Positions 33,721-43,602 of a DNA stretch of 64,000 bases are shown here, piece after piece. Under the pieces are notes generated by a model. It was not told the DNA's origin. It worked only from the letters and a program-made list of their open reading frames with translations, and ran no database searches. Made by a program: the position numbers and the translations under genes. Location: assembly GCF_900323885.1 (NCBI RefSeq), contig NZ_OOHJ01000006.1, forward strand, positions 496,001-560,000, in the 5' to 3' direction. The stretch is from [Actinomadura] parvosata subsp. kistnae. Lineage in GTDB: Bacteria > Actinomycetota > Actinomycetes > Streptosporangiales > Streptosporangiaceae. Every line of letters starts with the position of its first letter. Position 1 is the first letter of the stretch.

Positions 33721-34137
33721 ATGAAAGTCGAACAGGCCCAGAACTTCCTACGCGATCACCATCACGCTGTGCTCAGTACGTGGCGCAAGGATGGACGCTC
33801 CCAGCTCTCACCCGTGATCGTCGCTCTCGACGGTGCCGGTCGCGTTGTGCTGAGTACGACGGAGGCGCGAGCCAAGACCCGTAACCTGCGGCGAGACCCA
33901 CGGGGTTCGATCTGCGTCTTCACCGACCGGTTTTTCGGGCCATGGGTTCAGGTCGAGGGACACGCAGAGGTTCTCTCGCCGGACGCCGGACTGGACGCTG
34001 AGGCTCTCAAGAACCTGCACGGCGCGCTCAGCGACGAATACCCCGACTGGGAGGCGTTCCTATCGAACATCCACGCTGAAGGACGCGTCGCCATCCGCTT
34101 CACGATCGAGCGTGCCAGCGGCGTCACCCAGCCATAA
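33721..34137 (+). CDS. PPOX-class (pyridoxamine-phosphate-oxidase-fold) F420/flavin protein
   Basis: A 138-residue split-barrel protein: FLRDHHHAVLSTWRKDGRSQ, LSPVIVALDGAGRVVLSTTE, ARAKTRNLRRDPRGSICVFT and WVQVEGHAEVLSP. This is the pattern of PPOX-class F420-dependent or flavin enzymes. Members reduce or bind F420/FMN and small substrates; none can be named here. Single gene, 80 nt after the peptidase. Confidence 0.88.
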   Translation: MKVEQAQNFLRDHHHAVLSTWRKDGRSQLSPVIVALDGAGRVVLSTTEARAKTRNLRRDPRGSICVFTDRFFGPWVQVEGHAEVLSPDAGLDAEALKNLHGALSDEYPDWEAFLSNIHAEGRVAIRFTIERASGVTQP

Positions 34138-34315
34138 GGCATCTCCACGCCAACCTCACCCCGGTCACCGCACCGACGACAGGGCCCGGCGTGACCCACC
34201 CGGCTCGGCGGCTGACCGACCACCGACCTGATCCTGGCCACCCCTGATCGCGGCGAGCCGACCCAGGCCCGGAGCGGCCGGCAGGTGCACTGAACTCCCA
34301 AGAAAGAGCACAACC

Positions 34316-34933
34316 ATGGACATCACCACCGCAATCGCGAATGAACGCCGGGAACTGGCGGCGATGCTGGACAGCCTGGAACCCGCGCAGTGGGACGCAC
34401 CGACCTTGTGCGCCGGATGGCGCGTACGAGAGGTCGCGGCTCACATGTCGATGGGATTCCGCTATTCGCTGCCCAGGATGGTGCTCGAACTCATCAAGGC
34501 GCGAGGTGACATCAACCGGATGACAGACCGGCGGGCCCGCCAGGACGCGGCCACCCTGTCCACGGCCGACCTGGTCAGCGCGATCCGCGACAACGCACGC
34601 CACCCCTGGAAGCCACCCGTCGGCGGCATCACGGCCGCCCTCGGCCACGACGTGATCCACGGCCTGGACATCACCGTCGCCCTCGGCATCGACCGCCGCG
34701 TCCCGGAAGACCGCGTGCGCGTCCTGCTGGAGCACATCACTCCCCGAACCCTGAAATTCTTCGGAGCCGATCTCGACGGCGTCGAACTGCGCGCCGACGA
34801 CCTCGACTGGTCCTTCGGCACCGGCACACCCCTCACCGGCGCCGCCCAGGACCTCCTGCTCGTGGCCTACGGCCGCAAGCTCCCGCCGGGACACCTCCAC
34901 GGCACGGCCCGGGATCGATACATCGCCGCGTGA
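34316..34933 (+). CDS. DinB-like mycothiol-dependent (maleylpyruvate isomerase) family protein
   Basis: A 205-residue protein with the family opening ANERRELAAMLDSLEPAQWD and the motif LCAGWRVREVAAHMS. This four-helix DinB/MDMPI fold binds a divalent metal through three histidines: one in AAHMS, others probably in GHDVIHGLDITV. The C-terminal half holds the SCP2-like MDMPI_C part (GTGTPLTGAAQDLLLVAYGR). Such proteins are candidate mycothiol-S-transferases. Typical of actinomycetes. It stands alone after a 178-nt gap. Confidence 0.85.
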   Translation: MDITTAIANERRELAAMLDSLEPAQWDAPTLCAGWRVREVAAHMSMGFRYSLPRMVLELIKARGDINRMTDRRARQDAATLSTADLVSAIRDNARHPWKPPVGGITAALGHDVIHGLDITVALGIDRRVPEDRVRVLLEHITPRTLKFFGADLDGVELRADDLDWSFGTGTPLTGAAQDLLLVAYGRKLPPGHLHGTARDRYIAA

Positions 34934-35302
34934 ACCGAATCCCCCGACTCAGCGGATCGGATGTCCGCATCGCCTCGGCTGAACCGGGTGACAGCCGGGC
35001 GCCCGCACCGCCTGCTCTTACGAGGACCAGCCACACACCCGCGACCTCCCGCGACCCGCCACATTCGGCACGGTGGTGATCGTCTGGATACCTGTCGAAT
35101 GACGAGCGAGGAGCTGAATCGGTCGATAGTGCCTCCACATGGTCGGGTTGGCGTCAGGGCACGTTCTGCTGACTGGTTCAAGCCGGTGCTCATCTCAGCT
35201 CGCCCAAATCCAGCAAACGCGACCTGGAACAGCGTGTGTACGGCTGCCGCGCGCGCGGCGAGCGCCAAGCGTACGGGTGCGGTGCTGCGATATGCGGTCA
35301 GC
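34934..35302. other. Gap without a recognisable gene
   Basis: Nothing convincing on either strand; open frames here have no homologous-looking sequence or ribosome site. Confidence 0.5.
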
Positions 35303-37504
35303 TCACCCAGGCCGCATGCCGGTGGCTGACACACCTTGGACCTTGAGCGGCCAGGGCACGCCTGCTGCCTCGCCCCGCGCCTTGAGGATGGCGATGCGCT
35401 CGGCGGTGGAGAAGATGCGCGCCAGCCCACCCCGAATGGCGTGCCCGGCGGTGACCAGCTTGGAGACGTAGTGGATGCCGATGCTCACGATGGTCAGACC
35501 CAGCACGTACGCGTAGGTGTCGTGCAACCAGCCGACCTGCAGCCCGAAGGCGATGCCGGCGAGCATGGCGGCGTACAGCAGCATCGTCCACCACCACTGT
35601 TCGTAGCCGCGGGCGAAGACGCGCTCCATCGAGGGGACGGTGGACAGCCCGGCGGCGCTGCCCGCGGCGCTGATGCGGTTGGCGTGCACAGTGATCAGCC
35701 AGTGCGTGAGGGTGACCAGCATGGCGCTCACCGTCCCGACCCAGGCCCACAGCCACGGCTGCCACATCACCGCCAGGAGGGTGGCGGGCAGCGGGATGAC
35801 CGCCATGAGCCGGATGAGCACCTCGGTGACCCGCGCGAGCGGGCCGGGCACCTTGCGGACAGTCAGGCGGGCCAGGATCGTCTGGTAGAACTTGGCGCCG
35901 AGCAGGCCCTGGGTGAAGGCCGTGATGGTGGCGGCCGTCATGTCCCTGCCGGACATGTCCTTGGGCGCGAAGCTGACCGCCTGGTTCAGGCTCAGATCGC
36001 CGATGAGGTCGCCCACGCTGAACAGGGCCGTCCTCGTGGCGATGAACCACCAGCACGCGGTCGCCACCAGCGAGTAGAACAGCAGGTAGCTGCTGGTGCG
36101 GTAGCGGTCGGCCCGGCTTCTGCGCATCAGCAGCCACTGGTGGTACTGGGCCTTGACCTCGCGCGAGGCCGGCAGCATGCGGGCGAACCAGCGGTTGCGC
36201 CATCGCAGGTCAGCCTCCGGTTCCTGCGCGGCCATCTCGCAGGCGAGCGTGAAGAAGTCCTGGACCGGGCCCAGGTCGAGCTGCTGCGGGTCGTCGTCGC
36301 GATCGACCAGCAGCAGGCGGTTGCGCGGGTTCTCCTCGATGAAGTCGTCGAGCACGCGCCCCAACGCGGGGCTGAACTCCCAGATCGGGTCGGGAACCCG
36401 CCCGTCTCGCGGCGGTCTGCCGGTGAGGATCCGGATGAGGATGACGCCCAGGGAGTAAACGTCGGAGCTGGGGGCAACGCCGCGGTTCTTCACCTCGGGT
36501 GAGACGTAGACGGAGTCGTCGTGCTCGGCGATGCCCACCTGGCGGCTGTAGAGATGGTTGCGGCCGAGGTCGATGAACCTGATGCCGCTGTCGCCCGGGG
36601 CGAGGATGATGTTGTTGGGCGACAGGTCCAGGTGCTGCCGGTGCGGCATCGTGCTCGTGATCGGCTCGTTCGCGGCCAGGTCGTCCAGCGCCCGCAGCAG
36701 GCCGAGACCCACCTCGCGGGCCTTGGCGAGGCGTTCACCCATCGCCGGGGCGCCAGACTCGAACTCGATGAGGTCTTCGTGGAGGGTGCGCCCCCGCTGG
36801 AACGGCATCAGGATCCAGCGGTCGGTCGAGGCGATCGGCTGCACGACCACGTCGGTCGTCCGGTCGGCGCCGTACGTTCTGGCGTAGCCCTCGGTGGCCT
36901 TGGCGATGGTGCCGAGCTTGTTCCAGGGAAACAGCACGCATTTGAGCGCCAGCTTGGCGTGCGTGCCGGTCAGGCCGAGTGTCCGGGGGGTGGCGACGGC
37001 GATGAAGGAGGTCGTGCCGGCCTTGTGATAGGTGAGCCCGTCGAAGTCGAGCTCGCGCCAGATGCCGACTTCCCGGCTGTTGTCGCCGTTTCTCGGCCGG
37101 TAGAGGTGCTTGATGGCCGCTCCGAGCCGGGCCTGGCGGAACAGAGCCTCGCAGAATGCGTCGACCTGCTGCACATTGGCGTGGGTCAGCGTCTCGAACC
37201 GGCGTTGCAGCAGCGTGGCGTTGAGGCAGATGAGGGCGAGCAGGCCGGTCACCGGCGGATCGGTCTCGTCAGGCAGCGCCTGGAGCCGGGAGATGGCCGC
37301 CCGGCAGGCGTCCACGAAGGCTCCGTCGGCGTGGGAGGCGTCGTGATCGGCGATGCGGTCGAGGATCTGCAGCAGGACCAGCTCGGCGCCTTGAGTACGC
37401 TCCGCCGCACCGCTGGCCAGCAGGCGGGCCGTCTCCTCCGGGGCCGCGCTCGCCGAGATCTCTTTGAGCAACAGCTGTGCGACCTGTTCTGCGGAAGGCG
37501 CCAT
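35303..37504 (-). CDS. Membrane-anchored protein-kinase-like protein
   Basis: A 733-residue protein. Residues ~1-130 form a helical domain (QVAQLLLKEISASAAPEETA). A kinase-like domain follows: GTTSFIAVATP, LALKCVLFPWNK (ATP-lysine candidate), RHQHLDLSPNNIILAPGDSG (HRDxxxxN loop as HLDLSPNN), FIDLGRNHLYSR in place of DFG, and SDVYSLGVILIRILTGRPPR. Then comes a linker with DDFIEENPRNRLLLVDRD. The last ~250 residues hold about six membrane helices (SYLLFYSLVATACWWFIATR, LGLTIVSIGIHYVSKLV). Asp is kept in the catalytic loop, but DFG is altered to IDLG. The ATG at 37,504 is chosen because the in-frame sequence upstream is not homologous-looking. Confidence 0.8.
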   Translation of the reverse strand: MAPSAEQVAQLLLKEISASAAPEETARLLASGAAERTQGAELVLLQILDRIADHDASHADGAFVDACRAAISRLQALPDETDPPVTGLLALICLNATLLQRRFETLTHANVQQVDAFCEALFRQARLGAAIKHLYRPRNGDNSREVGIWRELDFDGLTYHKAGTTSFIAVATPRTLGLTGTHAKLALKCVLFPWNKLGTIAKATEGYARTYGADRTTDVVVQPIASTDRWILMPFQRGRTLHEDLIEFESGAPAMGERLAKAREVGLGLLRALDDLAANEPITSTMPHRQHLDLSPNNIILAPGDSGIRFIDLGRNHLYSRQVGIAEHDDSVYVSPEVKNRGVAPSSDVYSLGVILIRILTGRPPRDGRVPDPIWEFSPALGRVLDDFIEENPRNRLLLVDRDDDPQQLDLGPVQDFFTLACEMAAQEPEADLRWRNRWFARMLPASREVKAQYHQWLLMRRSRADRYRTSSYLLFYSLVATACWWFIATRTALFSVGDLIGDLSLNQAVSFAPKDMSGRDMTAATITAFTQGLLGAKFYQTILARLTVRKVPGPLARVTEVLIRLMAVIPLPATLLAVMWQPWLWAWVGTVSAMLVTLTHWLITVHANRISAAGSAAGLSTVPSMERVFARGYEQWWWTMLLYAAMLAGIAFGLQVGWLHDTYAYVLGLTIVSIGIHYVSKLVTAGHAIRGGLARIFSTAERIAILKARGEAAGVPWPLKVQGVSATGMRPG

Positions 37505-37669
37505 CGGGGGACCTCGGGGATGACGGGGCCGGAACGCGCTGGCTTCGAGGCTAGCACTGGACCCCGCCCGCCCGAAGGACTCTCCGGATGGCCGGTCTGG
37601 CCACCGCCCCGGCTCGCCTCCGCCGCCCCGGGGCGAGGCGGCCGTGGAGCTGGCGCGGCCCGGATCAGT

Positions 37670-37996
37670 CCCGCGTACCCGCTGGGCGCCGAGATCAGCC
37701 TTGCGGCACAGGTCGTCGCGGCACCGCTGGGCGGCGGTCGGCAACCGGGCATGGTCGCCGTCGCGGACGACGAGCACGTTGAGGGCGTAGCCGTGCTGCC
37801 ACGCCTCGGAACAGGGGACCATGCGCGGTTCGTCGGCGCTGCCGACGTTCAGCTCGGCAGGACCGGGGTCCTTTTCGTACAGCAGGCAGTTGGAGGCGTA
37901 GATCGATGCCTGGAAGGCGTTCTGCTTGACCTGGGTGCGCTGTTTCACCGCTGGGGGCCCTTCGGCAAGGAACGATAGAGGCACCATCGAGGGCAT
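37670..37996 (-). pseudogene. Possible remnant of a septum-formation-like protein
   Basis: In frame with and upstream of the kinase-like gene, the minus strand reads VKQNAFQASIYASNCLLYEK, then VPCSEAWQHGYALNVLVVRD. Its amino-acid balance is that of a real protein, whereas the sequence between it and the kinase start is not. It may be the C-terminal part of a lost gene. Weak call. Confidence 0.35.
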
Positions 37997-38049
37997 CCGG
38001 CGGCGCCGACAAATCCAGAGCCTTGTGATGAGCCAGGTATCGGACATCT

Positions 38050-38400
38050 TCCCTGGTAGTGGGGTTTTGGGCTGATGACCAGGTCAGGGCGTACACGGCG
38101 TTCGAGGAACTGTCGTCGCTGTCGGACCTGGAGAAGTTCTTCTTCCTGGACGCGTTCGATCGCGACGTGATCGCGAAGTCGCGCCAGGACTCGCATCGGC
38201 GTGGCCGTCCAGATCGGGACGGTCCGCTTCAAAGTTCTGTTCCTGGAGGACCCGCTGGCGGTGCCGTGGCCGGTGGTGGACCATCTGGGCCGAGCAACTG
38301 GGGATCAGCGTTCCCTCCCAGGTCAAGAAGTACGCCGAGCTGCTGAAGACGGCGTATGAGCACGCGTGGATGATCCGGGACGCCTATGGCTACCTGCCGG
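38050..38400 (+). pseudogene. Tn3-family transposase N-terminal fragment (DUF4158)
   Basis: Reading through two frameshifts gives the start of a Tn3 transposase: DDQVRAYTAFEELSSLSDLE, KFFFLDAFDRDVIAKSRQDS, then IGVAVQIGTVRFKVLFLEDP with LAVPWPVVDHL, then AEQLGISVPSQVKKYAELLK and TAYEHAWMIRDAYGYL. Homology stops near 38,395 at an unrelated IS fragment. No terminal inverted repeat is evident. Confidence 0.75.
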
Positions 38401-38539
38401 GCTCGCGGGGGTCTGCCGGCCCCGCCCCGGCCCCTACCGGCGCGTCCTCTTCCTGCCTGTATCGGTCGATCGGAGTGAGGAAGCCGTCCACGATCTTCTC
38501 CTGGGCGTGCTGCTTGACCAGCGCGGCCTTCTCCCGCCG

Positions 38540-38666
38540 CAGCGGGGCCGGTTCCCAGATCCCGCGCCACTTGCGCGACGGGTTTGCCGGTCTCCTTCGC
38601 GATCCGCACCGCGCCTGCCCGGAACTCCGGATCAAAGCGCCGTCGCGTGACTGTTGCCAGGACCAA
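38540..38666 (-). pseudogene. IS3-type transposase OrfA fragment
   Basis: The minus strand reads TRRRFDPEFRAGAVRIAKET followed by GKPVAQVARDLG, the helix-turn-helix start of IS3-family OrfA. The frame then degrades into arginine/glycine-rich sequence; in another frame REKAALVKQHAQEKIVDGF continues. It is an IS scrap inserted next to the Tn3 relic. Confidence 0.65.
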
Positions 38667-38692
38667 ACCTCTCCCGGTCCGGTCTCCACGCT

Positions 38693-39043
38693 ATGAGGGG
38701 AAGGCCACCCGAGAGCACGGCGCGGGTCGTGGTGATGGGGGTGGGCACCGGCGTCTTCGGCGCCTGGGCCGTCCGCTTCCTGGCCGCACTCTGCGCAGGG
38801 GTGATGGCGTGGTGCTTCGCGACGGGATTCCTGGTCAACGCCGCGGGGGAGTTGACGTTCGGCCACGCGGACCTGGTGCGGCTGACCGCGTTCATGGTTG
38901 TGGCGGTCGCCGGCTGCGCCTGCGGACAGATGCTCCGCGCGCTCCGCGTCCGCCGCCGGCTCCACGGACTGGCCCGCGCAGAGCGCCAGGCCCCGATCCT
39001 CCTCGCCGAGGACCGCGAAGGCCGGCAGAAGCATCTCGTGTGA
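38693..39043 (+). CDS. Small membrane protein of unknown function
   Basis: A 116-residue protein with two or three hydrophobic segments (VVMGVGTGVFGAWAVRFLAA, MAWCFATGFLVNAA and FMVVAVAGCACGQML) and a basic C-terminal tail. No family recognised. It follows transposon scraps without a clear ribosome site, so expression is uncertain. Confidence 0.45.
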   Translation: MRGRPPESTARVVVMGVGTGVFGAWAVRFLAALCAGVMAWCFATGFLVNAAGELTFGHADLVRLTAFMVVAVAGCACGQMLRALRVRRRLHGLARAERQAPILLAEDREGRQKHLV

Positions 39044-39137
39044 ACGTGCCGCGTCATCGGGTGTCCGCGATGGTCCGCGCTGACCGAGCCGGGCACCGGC
39101 CCACGCTGCGCTCATCAAGGTCGTTCTCCGTCGTCGA

Positions 39138-39380
39138 TCACCGGACTGGAACGCCGGGGGCGTCGTCCACGCCTCGCTCGAAGAACGCGGTCAGCATGGG
39201 AGCGGTCCGCGCCGTCATGTCCAGGCCGAGCCCCAGCGCGTTGGTGAGCAGGTCCCGTATGAGGGCCGCCGCGCGACGAGCGCCGGCCGTGAGCCCGCGC
39301 GGGCTTCCGGCGGGTGCGTCGCCCGGCCGGCGTTCCGGCAGCCCCGCCTCGACCCAGTACTGACCAGTCTCCGATTTATA
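39138..39380 (-). other. Possible short minus-strand gene or remnant
   Basis: An open stretch reads KKTYKSETGQYWVEAGLPER and, further on, LIRDLLTNALGLGLDMTART then PMLTAFFERGV before its stop at 39,138. It looks protein-like but lacks a usable start codon; the low-GC AAGAAAACGTATAAA nearby may instead be part of a promoter. Unassigned. Confidence 0.3.
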
Positions 39381-39472
39381 CGTTTTCTTGACGCCTTCAC
39401 CCCATCACCGGCCCTTTCGCCCTGGGTAGTGTGCGATGCGTCTTGGCGGGGTTTTGGTGAAGGGTGACCGTC

Positions 39473-41383
39473 ATGGTGCTGGCGAAACGGCCGGCTCCCA
39501 CGGAAGGAACGCTGCGTTCCTGGCTGTTGCAGGGGCTGCAGACCGACCGCAAACAGATCGAGCACGGCCCGCACATCAAGCACCCGTGGTGGCGGGTGAT
39601 GTGCCTGACCGGCGTGGACTACTTCTCCACCCTCGGCTACCAGCCGGGCATCGCCGCGCTCGCGGCTGGGCTGCTGTCGCCGCTGGCCACGCTGTTCCTG
39701 GTGGCGCTGACGCTGCTCGGCGCGCTGCCGGTCTACCGCAGGGTCGCCGCCGAGAGCCCGTACGGTCAGGGCTCGATCGCGATGCTGGAGAAGCTGGCCC
39801 CGCAGTGGTGGGGCAAGTTCTTCGTGCTGGCGCTGCTCGGGTTCGCGGCCACCGACTTCGTCATCACGATGACGTTGTCGGCGGCCGACGCGACCGCGCA
39901 CGTCCTGGAGAACCCGTTCGTGCCGGACTTCCTGCACGGGCAGCGGGTACTGGTGACGCTGGTGCTGCTGGCGGCGCTCGGCGGGGTGTTCCTGCTGGGC
40001 TTCACCGAGGCGATCGGCATCGCGGTGCTGCTCGTGTTCGTCTATCTCGGGCTGAACGCCGTGGTCGTCGTCACCGCGATCATCCACGTCATCCAGGCGC
40101 CGCAGGTCGTGGTCGACTGGCAGCGGGCCTTGAGCCTGGACTTCTCCAGCCCGCTGGCCATGATCGGGCTGTCGCTGCTGGTGATGCCGAAGCTGGCGCT
40201 GGGCATGTCCGGGTTCGAGACCGGCGTGGCGGTGATGCCGGTCGTGGCGGGCGACATTGCCGAGCGGATCAGAGGCACCAGGCGGCTGCTCAGCACCGCC
40301 GCGCTGATCATGAGCGGGTTCCTGATCCTGTCGAGTTTCGTGACCACCGTGCTGATCCCGCACGCCGAGTTCGAGGAGGGCGGCAGGGCGAACGGGCGGG
40401 CGCTGGCCTACCTGGCGCACGGCTACCTGGGGGAGTGGTTCGGCACCGCGTACGACGTCTCGACGATCGCGATCCTGTGGTTCGCCGGGGCGTCGGCGAT
40501 GGCCGGGCTGATCAACCTCGTGCCGCGTTACCTGCCTCGTTACGGCATGGCGCCGGAGTGGACGGGCGCGGTCCGGCCGCTGGTGCTGGTGTTCACCGCG
40601 ATCGCGTTCGCCATCACGATCATCTTCGACGCGGACGTGGACGCCCAGGGCGGCGCGTACGCCACCGGCGTGCTCGTGCTCATGCTCTCGGCGGCCGTCG
40701 CGGTGACGCTGTCGGCGTACAAGAAGGGGCAGCGGGCGGCGGCGGCCGGGTTCGCCGCGATCTCGGCGGTGCTGGCGTACACGCTGGTCGACAACGTGAT
40801 CGAGCGGCCGGACGGCGTGAAGATCGCCTCGTTCTTCATCGCGGCCATCGTCGTCACCTCGCTGATCTCCCGCGCCACCCGCTCCACCGAGCTGCGCGTC
40901 ACCGAGGTGCGCCTCGACCCGCTCGCCGAGCGGTTCGTCAACGACCTGTGCGGCGAGGTGCACGTCATCGCCAACGAGCCGCACGCCCGCGACCAGGCCG
41001 AGTACCACGACAAGTTGCACGAGACCTGGATCACCCACCGGCTGCGCAGCGCCGAGCCCGCGCTCTTCGTCGAGGTGACCGTGCCGGACGCCTCCGAGTT
41101 CGAGACCGAGCTGCACGTCAAGGGCGAGGAGCGGTACGGGTACAAGATCCTGACCATCGAGAGCTCCGCCGTGCCCAACACGCTCGCCGCCCTCCTGCTC
41201 TACCTGCGCGACCGTACCGGCTCGGTGCCGCACATCTACTTCCACTGGGGCGAGGGCAACCCGGTCGTGGCCATGCTGCGCTACCTCGTCTTCGGCGGTG
41301 GCGACGTACCGCCGCTGACCAGGGAGGTGCTGCGGCAGGCCGAGCCCGACCAGCAGCGCCGCCCGCACGTCCACGTCGGATGA
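39473..41383 (+). CDS. APC-superfamily amino-acid permease
   Basis: A 636-residue membrane transporter with about 12 helices in residues 40-470 ([20 protein letters not shown] opens helix 1; [20 protein letters not shown] is helix 6). A ~150-residue soluble C-terminal domain follows ([40 protein letters not shown]) as in large K+/amino-acid permeases of this group. Substrate unknown. The ATG at 39,473 has AAGG 9 nt upstream; a GTG at 39,464 would abut that site. Single gene. Confidence 0.88.
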   Translation: MVLAKRPAPTEGTLRSWLLQGLQTDRKQIEHGPHIKHPWWRVMCLTGVDYFSTLGYQPGIAALAAGLLSPLATLFLVALTLLGALPVYRRVAAESPYGQGSIAMLEKLAPQWWGKFFVLALLGFAATDFVITMTLSAADATAHVLENPFVPDFLHGQRVLVTLVLLAALGGVFLLGFTEAIGIAVLLVFVYLGLNAVVVVTAIIHVIQAPQVVVDWQRALSLDFSSPLAMIGLSLLVMPKLALGMSGFETGVAVMPVVAGDIAERIRGTRRLLSTAALIMSGFLILSSFVTTVLIPHAEFEEGGRANGRALAYLAHGYLGEWFGTAYDVSTIAILWFAGASAMAGLINLVPRYLPRYGMAPEWTGAVRPLVLVFTAIAFAITIIFDADVDAQGGAYATGVLVLMLSAAVAVTLSAYKKGQRAAAAGFAAISAVLAYTLVDNVIERPDGVKIASFFIAAIVVTSLISRATRSTELRVTEVRLDPLAERFVNDLCGEVHVIANEPHARDQAEYHDKLHETWITHRLRSAEPALFVEVTVPDASEFETELHVKGEERYGYKILTIESSAVPNTLAALLLYLRDRTGSVPHIYFHWGEGNPVVAMLRYLVFGGGDVPPLTREVLRQAEPDQQRRPHVHVG

Positions 41384-41464
41384 GCCATCAGCGAGATTGA
41401 CCGCCGGCTGGGGACCCGCCCAGGACGGGCCGGCAGGTGAGCGCATCGCCTTGCGTCATGCCGC

Positions 41465-42075
41465 TCACGGCTGCGGCGCCTGCCAGCGGACGCCGAGCCG
41501 GCCGTGCCGCATCCGGCCTGTCAGACGGATGCGCAACCTCTCCGGTGCCTTGCCGCCGGTGTCCCCGCTGATCGCCAGCGTGCCGTGCCGTACCGACAGC
41601 TCGTTGGCGTCCACCACCATGCCCGGCGCGAGCACCAGCTCCACATCGCCGCCGCTCACCCGTAGCTCGATGACCAGCTCGGGAGTGCTGTGCACCGCGC
41701 TGGTCAGGTCCAGCAGCACCTCGCACCACGCGGTGCGCAGCGCCAGCCGGCGCGGCAGCGTCCAGCGGCCGTCACGGCGCACCGTACCGTGCCGCTCCTT
41801 GATGGTGAGCAGGCCGGCGGCCGGCTCGGCCCGCACTGCGGGCCGCCGAGGCCGCCCGGCACCGGGATCAGGTCGGTGACGAGCGGGGCCAGCGCGTCGA
41901 TGGTACGGGCGGACAGCGCCGCGTCCAGCCGCTCGTCGAACTCGGCCAGGTCGAGGCGGCCGTCGGCGACGGCGGCACGCAGCAGCTCGGTCACGCGGTC
42001 GCGGTCCGCATCGGACGCGCGCAGCGCCGGCGAGAAGGACTTCTCCACATTCTGCACGGGGATCTCCTGCGACAT
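41465..42075 (-). pseudogene. DUF1707 SHOCT-like domain protein, frameshifted
   Basis: The N-terminus has the DUF1707 pattern: LRASDADRDRVTELLRAAVA, DGRLDLAEFDERLDAALSAR. After about residue 75 the frame changes near 41,840. The continuation is then RAEPAAGLLTIKERHGTVRR, DGRWTLPRRLALRTAWCEVL and a beta-rich C-terminal domain (VELVLAPGMVVDANELSVRH) ending at 41,465. Restored length ~200 residues, the normal size for the family. One indel; could be real or a read error. Confidence 0.75.
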
Positions 42076-42168
42076 CGGTTCTCCTTCCGTCAGCCCGTGA
42101 CGGTGACACGCGTGGAGCACCTTCACCGGAGCGGCCTTGCCCATCCCGGACGGGGTGCCGGGTCGCGG

Positions 42169-43545
42169 TCAGCCGAGGCAGGAGCGGACGGCTCTGACCA
42201 GGTTCGCCGCGCGCGCGTCGTCCGGGCGGTAGTTCCAGAGGTTCGTGACGTAGGCGAAGCCGACACCGGCGTCGGGGTCGGCGAAGCCGATCGACCCGCC
42301 GGAGCCCGGATGGCCGAACGACGCGGGTCCGGTCAGCGGCATCGGCGGGCAGGCCCGCCAGAACCCCAGCGACATCCAGAAGGAGCGGTCGGCCGGGACG
42401 TTCAGGCCCGGCGGCAGACCGTGCATGCGCGTCGAGGCGGTCTGCACTTCTGTCATCCGCTCGACCGTCGGCGGGTCGAGCAGCCGTACCCCGTCGACGT
42501 CGCTGACGGTGGCGGCGTACATGCGGGCCACCGACCGGGCGTCGGCGAGCATGTTCCCGGCCGGGAACTCGGCGGCGCGCCAGGCCCGCGTGCCGAACAC
42601 CGCGGGATCGGTGAGGGCGCCGCCCAGCTCGCCGGCGCGGGCCTGGACCGAGCCGGGCGCCCATACGGCGTTCACCCAGGCGGTGACCGTCTCCGCGTCG
42701 AGGCCGGTGGTCGCGATCAGCCCGGCCAGCAGCTCCTCGTAGCTGAACGGGGCGCTCTCGTGCAGCTTGGCCACCCGCCTCTCCTGCTTGGCCGGCAGCC
42801 CGATCCAGGCGCTCAGCCCGAGCGGGGCGGCCACCTCCTCGGCGAAGAAGGTGCCGAGCGACCTGCCGGTGATCCGCCGCACCACTTCCCCGATCAGGAA
42901 CCCGAACGTGACGCTGTGGTAGACGTGCTCGGTGCCCGGCCGCCACAGCGGCTTCTGCGCCTCCAGCGCGCGGATGACCGGGTGCCAGGCGCACGCCTGC
43001 TCGAACGTCAGCGGCCCGTCCACGATCGGCAGCCCCGCCTGGTGCGACAGCAGCCAGCGCACCGGGATCTCCTCCTTGCCCGCGGCGGCGAACTCCGGCC
43101 AGTACCGCGCCACCGGGGCGTCCACGTCCAGCAGGCCGCGCTGGACCAGCAGGTGGGCACAGATCGCGGTGGCGCCCTTCGTGGTGGAGGCGACCTGGAC
43201 GATCGTGTTCCCGCGCCACGGCCGCCGCGCCTCGCGGTCGGCCAGGCCGCCCCACAGGTTGACGACGGGCCGGCCGCCCACGTAGACGCTGCACGCCGCG
43301 CCGACCTCGCCGGGGTCGCGGAAGTTCGCGCGGAACGCGTCGGCGACCTTGCCCCACCCGTGCTCGACCCCGTGCTCGACCCCGTGCTCGACCCCGCGCT
43401 CGCCGTCGTGCCCCGTCTCGTCCACGGACGCGCCGGCGGGGCCGGTGAAGGCGGCGTGCGTGCCGGCGAGCGTGCCGGCACCCAGCACTCCCTTCAGCAC
43501 GGCCCGGCGCCCGATGTGTCCCTGCTCGGGTGTTCCGCTGGTCAT
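42169..43545 (-). CDS. Secreted serine beta-lactamase-fold hydrolase (class C / EstB type)
   Basis: A 458-residue hydrolase of the beta-lactamase/D-aminopeptidase fold. A twin-arginine signal lies at residues ~12-40 (GRRAVLKGVLGAGTLAG). The nucleophile is Ser120-x-x-Lys123 in QVASTTKGATAICA; the second motif is Tyr-His-Ser in EHVYHSVTFGFLIGEV; the third region is FGHPGSGGSIGFADPD. The YHS form points to an esterase or peptidase rather than a beta-lactamase. A Glu-His-Gly-Val repeat follows the signal. The gene lies downstream of the P450 on the same strand, 58 nt away. Confidence 0.88.
   Translation of the reverse strand: MTSGTPEQGHIGRRAVLKGVLGAGTLAGTHAAFTGPAGASVDETGHDGERGVEHGVEHGVEHGWGKVADAFRANFRDPGEVGAACSVYVGGRPVVNLWGGLADREARRPWRGNTIVQVASTTKGATAICAHLLVQRGLLDVDAPVARYWPEFAAAGKEEIPVRWLLSHQAGLPIVDGPLTFEQACAWHPVIRALEAQKPLWRPGTEHVYHSVTFGFLIGEVVRRITGRSLGTFFAEEVAAPLGLSAWIGLPAKQERRVAKLHESAPFSYEELLAGLIATTGLDAETVTAWVNAVWAPGSVQARAGELGGALTDPAVFGTRAWRAAEFPAGNMLADARSVARMYAATVSDVDGVRLLDPPTVERMTEVQTASTRMHGLPPGLNVPADRSFWMSLGFWRACPPMPLTGPASFGHPGSGGSIGFADPDAGVGFAYVTNLWNYRPDDARAANLVRAVRSCLG
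43359..43399. repeat. 12-nt tandem repeat in the hydrolase leader
   Basis: About 3.5 copies of CCGTGCTCGACC encode the Val-Glu-His-Gly repeat just after the signal peptide. In-frame expansion is tolerated there. Confidence 0.85.
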
Positions 43546-43602
43546 GGTGGTGTTCCTCTCGAACGATCTGACAGGTGGGCTTGTCCGGCGTCGCCGGCCG
43601 GG

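Noticed and set aside
37505..38047. Extension of the kinase-like protein by ~180 residues upstream
   Set aside because: The extra sequence is in frame but includes arginine/glycine/serine-rich filler and has no matching domain; ATG 37,504 is the more natural start.
39215..41446. A 743-codon open frame antisense to the APC permease
   Set aside because: Low-complexity Arg/Gln/His shadow with no motif; the forward strand encodes an obvious permease.
42169..43545. Beta-lactamase resistance gene
   Set aside because: The second motif is Tyr-His-Ser and the layout fits the EstB/D-aminopeptidase-like group; resistance cannot be claimed.
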